From positions 1-29,426 of the forward strand of contig JBEKYH010000055.1 of the NCBI GenBank assembly GCA_049511115.1: 29,426 nucleotides of DNA, given 5' to 3'. The notes below the pieces were generated by a model. That model was not told the DNA's origin and did no database searches. It saw only the letters and a program-made list of their open reading frames with translations. The DNA is from JBEKYH01 sp049511115. GTDB taxonomy: Bacteria > Planctomycetota > Phycisphaerae > Tepidisphaerales > Tepidisphaeraceae. The first letter of the stretch is position 1, and every line of letters begins with the position of its first letter. Positions 1-7,953 of this stretch are shown in pieces. The translations under genes were made by a program, and so were the position numbers.

Positions 1-231
1 GCGCGGGTGATGTCGGCGGTGCAGATGAAGCCGCTGACCGTGCAGCAGATCAACCGGTACGTCGAATCCGACCTATGGAAGGGAAAGGCCGGCGGGTATG
101 GCATTCAGGACAATGACCCATTTGTGAGCCGCCTGAGCGGGTGCCACACGAATATCGTGGGCCTGCCGATGACGCACACGGAGAGGCTTCTCCGCGCGGC
201 GGGAATACAGAAAAATGCGGCGGCGGGGTGA
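1..231 (+). CDS. maf: Maf-family nucleotide pyrophosphatase, C-terminal part (cut by window edge)
   Basis: The reading frame is open from base 1 and stops at 229-231, so only the last ~76 residues are present and the start lies to the left. The visible part has the features of the Maf/YhdE C-terminus: an 'INRYVES' helix, the KAGGYGIQD motif (usually DKAGAYGIQG in the family) and the NIVGLPM segment followed by a short leucine-rich helix. Maf proteins are cytoplasmic pyrophosphatases that hydrolyse non-canonical or canonical NTPs (dTTP/UTP, or m7GTP-type subgroups) and can affect septum formation. The catalytic SxSPRR region is outside the window, so the substrate subgroup cannot be judged. 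The gene is convergent with the GT41 gene at 459-2507. Confidence 0.85.
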   Translation, partial: ARVMSAVQMKPLTVQQINRYVESDLWKGKAGGYGIQDNDPFVSRLSGCHTNIVGLPMTHTERLLRAAGIQKNAAAG

Positions 232-240
232 GAAGAAATA

Positions 241-462
241 CGTTTCACCGCGAAGACGCGAAGAACGCGAAGTAATACAAAGACAATTCAAAAAAAGCAG
301 ACTCACCACTCGCTCGGCTCCGCCTCGCTAGAGGACACAGAGGTAAATCAGATTTCAGATTGATTTTGGTTTTCCTCTGTGTCCTCCGTGTCCTCTGTGG
401 TGAGTCTTGTTTTTGAATTCTTCCCCTGAATTTCTTCGCGTTCTTCGCGTCTTCGCGGTTAG
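241..462. repeat. Large imperfect intergenic palindrome (~220 bp)
   Basis: The outer arms 247-272 and 434-459 are a perfect 26-bp inverted repeat built from three CGCGAAG-type units. Inside it, GACTCACCAC (300-309) and GAGGACACAGAGG (331-343) have their complements at 375-407, and the A-rich AATTCAAAAA stretches next to them also pair. The left inner arm carries an extra ~20 bases (310-330). The structure lies between convergent genes, and its right arm overlaps the stop codon (459-461) of the GT41 gene. Repeats of the style 'accgcgaagacgcgaag...' and 'ccacagaggacacggag...' are recurrent extragenic elements in many high-GC environmental bacteria. A role as a bidirectional terminator or mRNA-end structure is inference. 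Confidence 0.85.
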
Positions 463-2507
463 ACCGCATTTTGCATTTGGGCCATTTCCAGATAGGCCGC
501 TTCCAGGTCGCGGGTGAATTGGGCGTATTGCATGAGGGGTGATTTTGCCAGGCGATCGCGCAGGCCTTCGCGGAAGGGGAGGATGCGATCAGTGGCTTTC
601 GCAAGAAGAACATATTCTTCCTCGGTGGCCGCGCTTAATTCCGGCAACCCTATGTTGGTAAGGATGCTCGCGGCGGCGCGGCTGATGGGGGCGCGGCCGC
701 GCAAGGTGATGACGGAGACGCCCATCCAAAGGGCGTCGCAGGTGGTGATGGCGCCGCCGTAGGGGAAGGGGTCCAGGGCGATGTCGATTCGCTGGTAGGT
801 GCGCATGTATTGGTCGAAGGACTGATTTCCGACGAATTCAAGACGCGCCGGGGCGATATTGCGGGCCGCCACGCGCTGCAGCACGCGCTGGCGCGCCGTG
901 CCGGGCGGGCAGTTGAGCAGCAGCTTCGAATCGGGGACGGCGGCGAGGATTTGCGCCCACAGGTCGATGGCGGCGGCTGATTTGGCGAAATTGGCGAGGC
1001 AGCCGAAGGTGACGTAACCGTTGGTTTGGCTGGGGGCCGGCACGGGGTCTGGCGCCGGGCCGCCAGGCGAATAGCACCAGTAACAATGCGGCAGGCGGAC
1101 GGTTTTTTCGGCGTAATTGGCGGCGATATCCGGTGGATCGAGAACCGGGTCGGAGAGGCGGAAATCCATCGCGGACATTCCCGTCGTTCCAGCGTAGCCC
1201 AGGTAACATGCCTGCACCGGAGCCGGCTTGCGCGCGAAGATCAGCAGGCGATTGCCCGCGCTGTGAAGCGAGAGGTCAATTAGAATATCAATTCCATCGC
1301 TGGCAATCAGATCGGCCGCCTGCTGGTCGGTGAGATCGAGGATATCCCGCCAGATGTCGGCGTGGCCCTTAAGCCGGTCGGTCATGGCGTCGGGACGAAC
1401 GACCGAGGAATAGCAGGCAATTTCAAATCGCGTCCGGTCGTGATTGGAGAGGATAGGCTGAAGATTCCAGCCCACGACATGCTCGCGAAAATCGGCGGAG
1501 ACATAGCCGATTTTCAATCGGCCGTTTTGGCGCGGAGCAGTTCCAGGGGCACGCGCCCGGACGAATTGGCCTTTGAGGGGGCGAGCGTATTGCTCATCCC
1601 ATATTCGAAGTTCACGGCCCAGAATCTCCGCTTCGCGATGCGGATGAAACTGCATGACCATCAGCCGGTCGCCGGCGAGGGACGCATCCGCAGGCTGCAA
1701 ATTGCTGGCCCGGCGATAGGCCTGGAGGGCCGCGTCGGTTTCGCCGCGCAGATAGAGGGCGTTGGCGAGCTGGTGATGCGCTTCGGTGAGATTGGGCTGC
1801 AAATTCAGAGCGTTGTGATAATGAGTGACGGCCTGGTCCAAATCGCCCAGGCGGGCCAAAGCGTCGGCGAGATTGACGTGCGTCTGCGCGTAGTTGGGCG
1901 CGAAGGCTATTGCCTGGCGGTAGGCGGAAATGGCGGCGGGCCAATCACGCTGGGCGGCGAGGGCGTTGCCGAGATTATTGAGCGCCTGAAAATAATTGGG
2001 GCGCAGCTCGACGGCGCGCCGCAGCCAGGCGACGGCATCGGCGTATTGCCGCTTGTTGAGCAGGGCCGCCCCCAGATTGCAGGCCGCCTCGGGGATGTCG
2101 GGCCGCAGCGACAGAGCGCGCTGGCAGGCGGAGATGACGCCGTCCCAATTGCCTTTGCGGTAGAGGGCGTCGCCGAGATTGCTGAAGGCTTCGATGCTGT
2201 CGGGACGAAGGGCCAGCGCTCCGTTGTAAGCGGCGATGGCCTCATCGAGGCGGCCAATCGCGGCGAGGGCGGCGCCGAGATTGATGGCGCTGTCGGAGTC
2301 CTTTGGATCGGCAGCGATGGCGGTGCTGAGCAACTGGATGGCCGCGGCATGATGACCGGTCTGATGGGCAAGAAGGCCCAGGAGTCGCAGCGTGCCGGCG
2401 TGCGTGGGATACTGCATCAGCACCTGGCGAAGGATCGCCTCTGCGTGCTGGGGCTGGCCCGCGCGGAAATGCTCGAGGGCGAGGTTGACGGCCTGGTCAG
2501 GGGTCAC
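459..2507 (-). CDS. TPR-containing GT41 glycosyltransferase (O-GlcNAc transferase/SPINDLY-like), 8 TPRs
   Basis: Predicted 682-residue cytoplasmic glycosyltransferase. Residues 1-272 are eight consecutive 34-residue TPRs, each ending in a proline before the next helix pair. Residues ~325-682 are the GT41 catalytic region (Glyco_transf_41): GYVSADFREH with H343 at the place of the active-site His of human OGT, then DILIDLSLH, the PAPVQACYLGYAGTTG block, NFAK with K509 near the UDP-binding lysine, and DPFPYGGAITTCDALWMG. Family members transfer GlcNAc or fucose from a nucleotide sugar to Ser/Thr; the donor and target here are unknown. The open frame runs further upstream, but that part overlaps the neighbouring gene out of frame and is not protein-like. 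The GTG at 2507 begins exactly at TPR1. No good Shine-Dalgarno is seen, so the start is moderately certain. It lies 146 bp downstream of its paralogue on the same strand. Confidence 0.88.
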   Translation of the reverse strand: MTPDQAVNLALEHFRAGQPQHAEAILRQVLMQYPTHAGTLRLLGLLAHQTGHHAAAIQLLSTAIAADPKDSDSAINLGAALAAIGRLDEAIAAYNGALALRPDSIEAFSNLGDALYRKGNWDGVISACQRALSLRPDIPEAACNLGAALLNKRQYADAVAWLRRAVELRPNYFQALNNLGNALAAQRDWPAAISAYRQAIAFAPNYAQTHVNLADALARLGDLDQAVTHYHNALNLQPNLTEAHHQLANALYLRGETDAALQAYRRASNLQPADASLAGDRLMVMQFHPHREAEILGRELRIWDEQYARPLKGQFVRARAPGTAPRQNGRLKIGYVSADFREHVVGWNLQPILSNHDRTRFEIACYSSVVRPDAMTDRLKGHADIWRDILDLTDQQAADLIASDGIDILIDLSLHSAGNRLLIFARKPAPVQACYLGYAGTTGMSAMDFRLSDPVLDPPDIAANYAEKTVRLPHCYWCYSPGGPAPDPVPAPSQTNGYVTFGCLANFAKSAAAIDLWAQILAAVPDSKLLLNCPPGTARQRVLQRVAARNIAPARLEFVGNQSFDQYMRTYQRIDIALDPFPYGGAITTCDALWMGVSVITLRGRAPISRAAASILTNIGLPELSAATEEEYVLLAKATDRILPFREGLRDRLAKSPLMQYAQFTRDLEAAYLEMAQMQNAV

Positions 2508-2570
2508 GGGAGGGAGTTTACGGTGGAGGTGTTGCGGGGAACAGCCGGAGCCGGTCAGAAGACGGGATTG

Positions 2571-2598
2571 AACGCCGAGGCACAGAGACGCCGAGAAG
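2571..2598. repeat. Copy of a dispersed intergenic repeat between the two GT41 genes
   Basis: The minus-strand reading CTTCTCGGCGTCTCTGTGCC, followed by TCGGCGTT, has the same 'ct-tcgcg-tctctgtg' character as the palindrome at 241-462. It sits in the 146-bp gap between the paralogous glycosyltransferase genes. It is a single short copy without a clear inverted partner. Confidence 0.45.
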
Positions 2599-2653
2599 AG
2601 CAGATGCAGAATTCTTATCGAGCAGGGTGGTTCAGGCCTCAGTTTTTCCGGCG

Positions 2654-5005
2654 TCACAGCCCCGTCTTCTCTCTCCAAGCCTTTCGATACGCTCCCTGCA
2701 CGTCCTGCGCAAACTGCCGCGCGTTCATCAACGGGGACTCGATCATTTTCTGCCGCAGTGAATCGCGGAGACCAATCCACCGGTTGCAATCGGCCGCGAG
2801 AATCTTGTAATGACGCGGGGTGAGGGCAATCGCGTCGGCGAGGCCGATGTTTTCGAGGATCGTACAACCTCCGCGACCGACGGCGATTCGTCCGGCGAGC
2901 GTGATGACAGGCACGCCCATCCACAGGCTGTCGCAGGTCGTGATTCCGCCGGCGTAGGGGAAGGGGTCCAGGGCGATGTCGATGCGGTGGTATGTTCGGA
3001 TGTAGCCGTCCCAGTTCTGGCGGTGAGTGAATTCGATTCGGTCGATGGCGATGCCATAGGCGGCTAGGCGTAACTGCACGCGCCGGCGCGCGTCGCCCGC
3101 CGGGCAATTGAGCAGTAAATGCGAATGCGGCACTTCGCGCATGATCTCGGCCCATAGATCGAGCGCCTGGCCGGAAACTTTGGCGAAATTGGCGAGGCAG
3201 CCGAAGGTGACGTAGCCGTTCTTTTCGGCCGGTGACGGGCCTGGTTCGGGGGTCGCTCCGCCGGGTTGATAGCACCAATAGGTTGTCGGCAGGCGCAGCG
3301 TTTTTTCGCTGTAATTGAGCAAATCCCCCTCGAATGGGTCGAGGTGCGGGTCGGAAAATCGGTAATCCATCGCGGAAAGGCCCGTTGTTCCGGCGTAGCC
3401 GAGATAGGTCAATTGCACCGGCGCGGGCTTGCGCGCGAAAACCGGGAGGCGATTGCCGGCCATGTGGAGAGAGAGATCGACGAGGATGTCGATGGCGTCG
3501 GCGCGGATCATGTCGCAGGCGGCGGCGTCGTCGATTCGCGTGATGTCCCGCCACGTGTCGGCGCAGGCCTTGATTTGCCGCGTGTGATCATCGGGCCGGG
3601 CTGTATTGGAATAGCAGAAGATTTCGAATTGCTCGTGATCGTGTTCCTTCAACAGCGGCAGCAGATTCCAGCCCACCACGTGATTGCGAAAGTCGCCGGA
3701 GACATAACCGATGCGCAGCCGTCGGCGCGGATGCGGGTCGATTTCGCGTGGCTGAATAAACTTGGCCAGAGGGCGGCCGAAGCGCCGGTCCCAGTCGCGA
3801 TGCTCGGCGAGAATGTCCTGCGGCTCAAAGCCGGGATGATACTGGAGCATGAAGAGATGATTGCTGGCAATGGCCGGATCGTTGGGCCGCTGCGTCATCG
3901 CGTCGCGGCTGCGGGCGATGGCTTCTTCGAGTTCGCCGGCGGCGAAAAGCTGGCCGCTCAGGTTGGCCAGCGCGGGGGTGGTGTCCTGGGCGATCGACAG
4001 GGCGCGGCGCGCGGCGGCGACGGCCTGATCGAGCTGGCCGGTTTCGCTCAGGGTCACGCTCAGGCTGTTCCAGGCACACGCGAAATCGGGCTTTAGATTG
4101 ATCGCCTGTTGAAAGGTGGTGATGGCCTCGTCGAACTGGCCGGTCTGATGCAGGGCGCTGCCGAGATTGGTGAGCAGATCGGGCGTGGCCGGTCGCAGGG
4201 CGGCGGACTGCCGATAGCAGGCGACGGCTTGCTCCCAATTTCCCTTTTTGTTGTACGCGCTGGCGAGGTTGTAAAGCGCTTCGGCAAAATTGGGGCGAAG
4301 CTCCAGGGCGCGGCGAAGCGAGGAGACGGCGTCGTCGAGATCGCCGCGCAGCAGATGAGCCAGGCCGAGATTGCTGTGGGCGTCGGCGAATTCCGGCGAA
4401 AGCCGCAGCGCCTGGCTGAAGGCCGCGATGGCTTCGTCGAGGCGGCCGCGCTGGAGCATGGCGGCGCCGAGATTGCCGTGGGCTTGCGGGTTGGCCGGGC
4501 GCAGGGAGATGGCCTTCTGGAAGGCGCTGGCCGCTTCGTCGAGACGGCCGGCCATGTGAAGAGCGCCGCCGAGGTTGTTGTAGGTTTCGGCGGAATGAGG
4601 CTGGAGGGTCAACGCCCGCTGGCAGGCGGCGATGGCTTCGGAGGTGCGGCCCGCTTTTCGCAACGCGTTGGCGAGGCTGGTCAGGGCGCGCGGGTCGTTG
4701 GGCTTGAGGGAAAGTCCCTTGCCAAAAGCGGCGATGGCCTGGTCAACTTTGTTGGATTCCTCCAGAGCGATTCCCAGGTTGAAATAGAATTCGGGAACCT
4801 GCGGATTAAGGTCCAGGGCTTTGGAGATCAGGCCAATCGCTTCGTCGTGGCGGCCGGATTGAGAAGCGAGGACGCCCAGGAGATGGAGGGCGTCGGCATT
4901 TTCCGGTTGGCCGGCGAGAACCTGGCGATAGAAAACATCCGCATCCGCCAGGCGGCCGGCCTGGTGGTTCTGGATGGCGCGCTGCATCGCCTGCTGCACC
5001 GACAT
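2654..5005 (-). CDS. TPR-containing GT41 glycosyltransferase (O-GlcNAc transferase/SPINDLY-like), 11 TPRs
   Basis: Predicted 783-residue paralogue of the gene at 459-2507. Eleven 34-residue TPRs fill residues 1-374, and the GT41 catalytic region follows (~375-783): GYVSGDFRNH (H442), DILVDLSLH, PAPVQLTYLGYAGTTG, NFAK (K609) and DPFPYAGGITTCDSLWMG. In this family the TPR superhelix presents the acceptor protein to the transferase, so the extra three TPRs suggest a different target range. An ATG at 5005 is chosen because GGAGG lies just upstream and TPR1 begins at once; an in-frame ATG at 5134 would add 43 residues of unstructured sequence. The catalytic halves of the two proteins match along their whole length, which indicates tandem duplication followed by divergence. 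No membrane segment or signal peptide is seen. Confidence 0.9.
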   Translation of the reverse strand: MSVQQAMQRAIQNHQAGRLADADVFYRQVLAGQPENADALHLLGVLASQSGRHDEAIGLISKALDLNPQVPEFYFNLGIALEESNKVDQAIAAFGKGLSLKPNDPRALTSLANALRKAGRTSEAIAACQRALTLQPHSAETYNNLGGALHMAGRLDEAASAFQKAISLRPANPQAHGNLGAAMLQRGRLDEAIAAFSQALRLSPEFADAHSNLGLAHLLRGDLDDAVSSLRRALELRPNFAEALYNLASAYNKKGNWEQAVACYRQSAALRPATPDLLTNLGSALHQTGQFDEAITTFQQAINLKPDFACAWNSLSVTLSETGQLDQAVAAARRALSIAQDTTPALANLSGQLFAAGELEEAIARSRDAMTQRPNDPAIASNHLFMLQYHPGFEPQDILAEHRDWDRRFGRPLAKFIQPREIDPHPRRRLRIGYVSGDFRNHVVGWNLLPLLKEHDHEQFEIFCYSNTARPDDHTRQIKACADTWRDITRIDDAAACDMIRADAIDILVDLSLHMAGNRLPVFARKPAPVQLTYLGYAGTTGLSAMDYRFSDPHLDPFEGDLLNYSEKTLRLPTTYWCYQPGGATPEPGPSPAEKNGYVTFGCLANFAKVSGQALDLWAEIMREVPHSHLLLNCPAGDARRRVQLRLAAYGIAIDRIEFTHRQNWDGYIRTYHRIDIALDPFPYAGGITTCDSLWMGVPVITLAGRIAVGRGGCTILENIGLADAIALTPRHYKILAADCNRWIGLRDSLRQKMIESPLMNARQFAQDVQGAYRKAWREKTGL

Positions 5006-5201
5006 GTTCCTCCGCCGATATGCGACGCCTTCCCCATCGAAGGCGCTCGTTGAGGCACTTACGGCGAACTGAGCCAATTCAGAACTGAGAGATAGACGTG
5101 AAGTAAATGCCCGCTCAGCCCGCCGAAAGGACATTATCCTTTATTGCGGGAGGGATGTCCAGATTTTTCTTTGCGATTTGCGGACTTCTCGGCGCCTTTT
5201 T

Positions 5202-5675
5202 TCAGGCGAGAATCTTACAGACAACTTTGAGGACCTCGCTGCTTTTCCCGAGATGACAGCGGGGCATGTGCCCGTCGTGTGGGAAAAGGATCGTCCAATC
5301 CCCCGGTCCCATGGCCACCGCCGACGCCGCGCCGTCGGCAAAGGCCAGGGGCTTATGGAATTGAATGTCTCTGGCCAGAATGAATTCGTCGGAAGGCGTA
5401 AGCCTGGTGGTGGGGGCAATGCCCATGACTTCATGGCCGGAAATGACCACCTGAATGTCGATGTATCGTCGATGCGATTCAAAGATTCGCTTGTCGGGCG
5501 TCTCCGTCGAATACCTCTCGACGAGCACGTACAGATCGAGCCCCTGTAATTCGCGACGCCCGTCGGGAAACTTGTCCGGCGCGGCGGCGACCTGCCGGAT
5601 GAAGTCGAAAGAGGGGGCAAAGCGCGGGTGAAGGTTTTCGTAAAGGGCCGCGTGATTCAGATGGTCAAAGATCAT
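5202..5675 (-). CDS. YhcH/YjgK/YiaL family cupin (NanQ/EbgC-type sugar anomerase-like)
   Basis: Predicted 157-residue single-domain cupin, a normal length for the YhcH/YjgK/YiaL (DUF386) family. It carries the family block SHRRYIDIQVVISGHE (residues 67-82) and FPHDGHMP (131-138), whose His residues (H68, H133, H136) match the usual metal-site positions. Characterised members include E. coli YhcH/NanQ, which speeds N-acetylneuraminate anomer interconversion, and EbgC and TabA, so a sugar-anomer or carbohydrate-handling role is likely but the substrate is unknown. The start at 5675 has GAGGAG about 7 bases upstream. It lies on the same strand as the GT41 genes, 196 bp upstream of the first; co-transcription is possible but not shown. 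No sialic-acid genes are nearby. Confidence 0.85.
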   Translation of the reverse strand: MIFDHLNHAALYENLHPRFAPSFDFIRQVAAAPDKFPDGRRELQGLDLYVLVERYSTETPDKRIFESHRRYIDIQVVISGHEVMGIAPTTRLTPSDEFILARDIQFHKPLAFADGAASAVAMGPGDWTILFPHDGHMPRCHLGKSSEVLKVVCKILA

Positions 5676-5781
5676 GATGTGCTCCTCGCTGGGGGGTAGA
5701 TTAAGCGGCGGGAGGGGGTAATACAATTGGGCGGTGGCGGGGGAGAAGGGGAGAGGAGGGGGGGAAATAGGACTGGGGGCC

Positions 5782-5802
5782 GAGGACTGAGGACTGAGGA
5801 GG
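5782..5802. repeat. Short 7-bp tandem repeat
   Basis: Three consecutive units, GAGGACT, GAGGACT and GAGGAGG, inside a purine-rich tract upstream of the yhcH-like gene. Confidence 0.6.
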
Positions 5803-6553
5803 ACGGGGGAAGAGACAGCGAGCATCTACTTTCTACTCGCTACATCTCCACTTTCCTGGCCGGAGGCCGTGCTACACACGCTGCGCGCGTTTGGGGATTA
5901 AATAAAGTATATGCTAACATATTCTCGGGTGTAAGGAGGTGGAGAATCGCTCGTTATAGCGCGAAGGGGAAAAGGGGCGCGGACATATGGAGGAGCGCTT
6001 GTAGCATGGGTGAAATGCCTTGGCGGAGGCGAAAAGGGGGGATGAATGGGGAACAAACTGCGCGAGCGTCGCAGCGAAATGTAGGGGCGTCAACACCTGG
6101 AGAATTGAGCGGTCCGTGGATAGGCTCGGCGCAATGGCCACGACGTATGGCGACGGGAAGGCTGGACAGCATGCCAAGCGGACAGCATTCCACTACGTCA
6201 CCGGGATAATCCGCCGCTCAATGATCGCGATGCTTGCTGGAGATGAATGTCCCCTTTTCTTGCCCGCTCACGAAGAATGAACGGCCTCATCGAGGCAAGG
6301 ACAATCGACCGCTCTTTCTATTGCTCACATCCGTCTTTGCCTCGTGGCGGCCCTGTGGTCTGCAAGGCAAACGTCGCGCCCTATGCCCCAACGGAATATT
6401 CCAGCGATTGGGGACGAAAGGCGAAAGTCGAGAGTCGATGTCCAAAAAACTAGCTGCGTCCCCGTTCTTGTCCGGGGGCGGGAGGGTTCGAGAGTTCAAG
6501 GGGGGGTTAAGGGGTGAAGCCGACCGACAATTTCAGTCCCTGACCACGCCTTG

Positions 6554-6585
6554 GTCACCCTGTCACCTTGTCATCTTGTCATCCC
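6554..6585. repeat. 8-bp-period tandem array 5' of yraN
   Basis: Four contiguous 8-bp units, GTCACCCT, GTCACCTT, GTCATCTT and GTCATCCC, followed by a partial fifth (GTCCCC). The array ends about 26 bases before the yraN start codon, so it lies in or just upstream of the leader. Confidence 0.8.
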
Positions 6586-6611
6586 GTCCCCGGTCGGCAC
6601 AATAGAGCCCG

Positions 6612-7007
6612 ATGATCGCCTGGCTCAAACGGCTTTTTGCAACTTCAGAGCACGACCCGCTCGGTCCGCGCGGCGAAAACGCCGCGGCGCGATTCTTGCG
6701 CAGCCACGGTTACAAAATCATTCAGCGGAATTTTTCCTGTCCCGTGGGCGAATTGGATATAGTCGCCAAGCAGGGGAAGACGCTCATATTTGTCGAAGTC
6801 AAAACCAGGGCCGATGATGATCCCACGCCCGAAACGCAGGTTGACGCCGTGAAGCAGCACCAGCTTACCAAGACCGCCCGTTATTACCTCTCGCGGTATG
6901 GCGTTCCGCCGCCGCCGGCTCGATTTGATGTCGTCGCGGTGATATGGCCGCACGGGCAAACGCCGAGCATCCGGCACACGCCTAATGCGTTTGACGCGAC
7001 GTTTTAG
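6612..7007 (+). CDS. yraN: YraN family protein (UPF0102), putative endonuclease-fold protein
   Basis: Predicted 131-residue cytoplasmic protein of usual YraN length. The family pattern is intact: RGENAA (E22), GELDIVA (E47, D49) and FVEVKTR (E62, K64), i.e. the E...D...ExK arrangement of the restriction-endonuclease/Holliday-resolvase fold, followed by the AVKQHQLTKTARYYL helix. Function is unproven; a role in DNA processing is inferred from the fold. The ATG at 6612 starts a hydrophobic/basic helix that precedes the conserved block; only a weak ribosome binding site is visible. tatD follows 48 bp downstream on the same strand, and the pair plausibly forms a small transcription unit. Confidence 0.9.
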   Translation: MIAWLKRLFATSEHDPLGPRGENAAARFLRSHGYKIIQRNFSCPVGELDIVAKQGKTLIFVEVKTRADDDPTPETQVDAVKQHQLTKTARYYLSRYGVPPPPARFDVVAVIWPHGQTPSIRHTPNAFDATF

Positions 7008-7055
7008 CGAGGATAATTCATCGCCCAGGAAGCCCACAAAGCAAACGGAGCGGGA

Positions 7056-7817
7056 ATGATCGACACGCATTGCCATCTCACTGACCCCGGCCTGATCGTC
7101 CAACTGGACGACGTGATGGCCCGCGCCGAACTCGCCGGCGTTGATCGCATGGTCACCATCGGCACTGCGGCGCCGGATTGGCAGGAGTGCCTGGAGATTG
7201 CCCGGCGATATCCCAACGTACGCTGCGCGCTTGGCGTGCATCCCAATTATTGCAACGAAGTTGAAGTTGGAGAGATCGAGGGCCTAAAGCCGCTATTGGC
7301 AAATCCATCCGTCGTCGCGGTAGGGGAGATGGGCCTGGATTATCACTACGATTCAGTCCCCAAGGCGCGGCAGCAGGACTTCTTCTCCGCCCAGCTTAAT
7401 ATCGCGGTGCGGACGAATCGACCGGTGGTGATCCACAGCCGCAAAGCCATCGACGATTGCCTGTCTGTCCTAAAAGATTTCCCCGTGCCCGCGGCGGTAT
7501 TTCACTGCTTCACCGGGACTGCCGACGAGGCGCGGCGAATCCTTGACGCCGGATGGCTGATTGGGTTTACCGGAGTTGTCACCTTCAAAAAGACCGACGA
7601 GCTTCGCCAGGTGGCCGCCTTCGCCCCGGCCGACCGCATACTCGTGGAGACCGACGCGCCGTACCTCAGCCCCGAGCCCAAGCGCGGGCAGAAGATCAAT
7701 GAGCCTTCACTGGTGGTGCATACCGCGGCGGCTGTAGCCAAGGCGCGCGGCGTGACACTGGACGAGATCGATCGGATCACATCCGATAACGCGCGGCAGT
7801 TTTATCGTTGGGATTAA
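7056..7817 (+). CDS. tatD: TatD family metal-dependent deoxyribonuclease
   Basis: Predicted 253-residue TIM-barrel hydrolase of the amidohydrolase superfamily. All expected metal ligands of TatD are seen: DTHCHL (H5, H7), VGEMGLDYH (E91), VIHSRKA (H127), FHCFTG (H150) and VETDAPYL (D200). Family members are cytoplasmic 3'-5' DNases implicated in DNA repair and fragment clearance; some close relatives act as D-aminoacyl-tRNA deacylases. The start at 7056 has GGAGCGGGA directly upstream. The gene is convergent with fliS, and a GC-rich hairpin lies between them. Confidence 0.95.
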   Translation: MIDTHCHLTDPGLIVQLDDVMARAELAGVDRMVTIGTAAPDWQECLEIARRYPNVRCALGVHPNYCNEVEVGEIEGLKPLLANPSVVAVGEMGLDYHYDSVPKARQQDFFSAQLNIAVRTNRPVVIHSRKAIDDCLSVLKDFPVPAAVFHCFTGTADEARRILDAGWLIGFTGVVTFKKTDELRQVAAFAPADRILVETDAPYLSPEPKRGQKINEPSLVVHTAAAVAKARGVTLDEIDRITSDNARQFYRWD

Positions 7818-7872
7818 GACGAGGTGAAGCGCCCGATTGTGGCGAATTGCAAACCGCCCCCTCCCCGACCCT

Positions 7873-7891
7873 CCCCCGGAAATACCGGGGG
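7873..7891. terminator. GC hairpin between convergent tatD and fliS
   Basis: CCCCCGG, loop AAATA, CCGGGGG: a perfect 7-bp stem 55 bp after the tatD stop and 63 bp before the end of fliS. No T-run follows on either strand, so it is terminator-like only in position and stability. The shape resembles common 'cccgg-aata-ccggg' extragenic repeats. Confidence 0.5.
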
Positions 7892-7953
7892 CGGGAGCAG
7901 GAGAGCGGAGTCGCCACAAAGAGGAGTTACGCCCATTGAGAAGCGAGAAGAAC

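Larger units (their letters stand above)
5676..6611. other. Gene-poor stretch, no convincing coding sequence
   Basis: The stretch between divergent yhcH-like and yraN genes holds several short open frames on both strands, but none has protein-like composition, a recognisable motif or a convincing ribosome binding site. It holds low-complexity G-rich sequence at 5725-5815, a 7-bp tandem repeat (5782-5802), one AT-rich island (5897-5923) in otherwise GC-rich DNA, a free-standing AAGGAGGTGGAG at 5933-5944 with no start codon at a usable distance, and an 8-bp tandem array at 6554-6585. The GTAGCATGGGTGAAATGCC segment at 6002-6020 resembles dispersed repeats seen in other genomes (from memory). 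It could be decayed sequence, or hold an untranslated RNA I cannot recognise. Confidence 0.5.

Noticed and set aside
1362..2810. Long plus-strand frame (482 residues) opposite the GT41 genes
   Set aside because: It is the complement of the repetitive TPR coding sequence; composition (Gly/Ala/Val repeats with the same period) mirrors the true gene, and there is no motif or ribosome binding site.
2508..3554. Upstream extension of the 682-residue GT41 protein to a 1031-residue frame
   Set aside because: The extra ~349 residues are Arg/Pro-rich, lie antiparallel-in-register over the neighbouring GT41 gene in another frame, and have no domain; TPR1 starts right at GTG 2507.
3266..5053. Plus-strand frames of 276 and 314 residues opposite the 11-TPR gene
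   Set aside because: Same reason: antisense shadows of the TPR repeats with matching periodicity.
5193..5208. CGCCT-TTTTTC-AGGCG as a terminator of the yhcH-like gene
   Set aside because: Only a 5-bp stem that includes the stop codon, with no T-run on the relevant side.
6475..6510. GGTTCGAG as a tRNA T-loop
   Set aside because: Flanking bases do not form a T-stem and no acceptor or anticodon arm can be drawn.
5860..6600. RNase P, SRP or tmRNA gene in the gene-poor stretch
   Set aside because: None of the conserved core sequences of these RNAs is visible.
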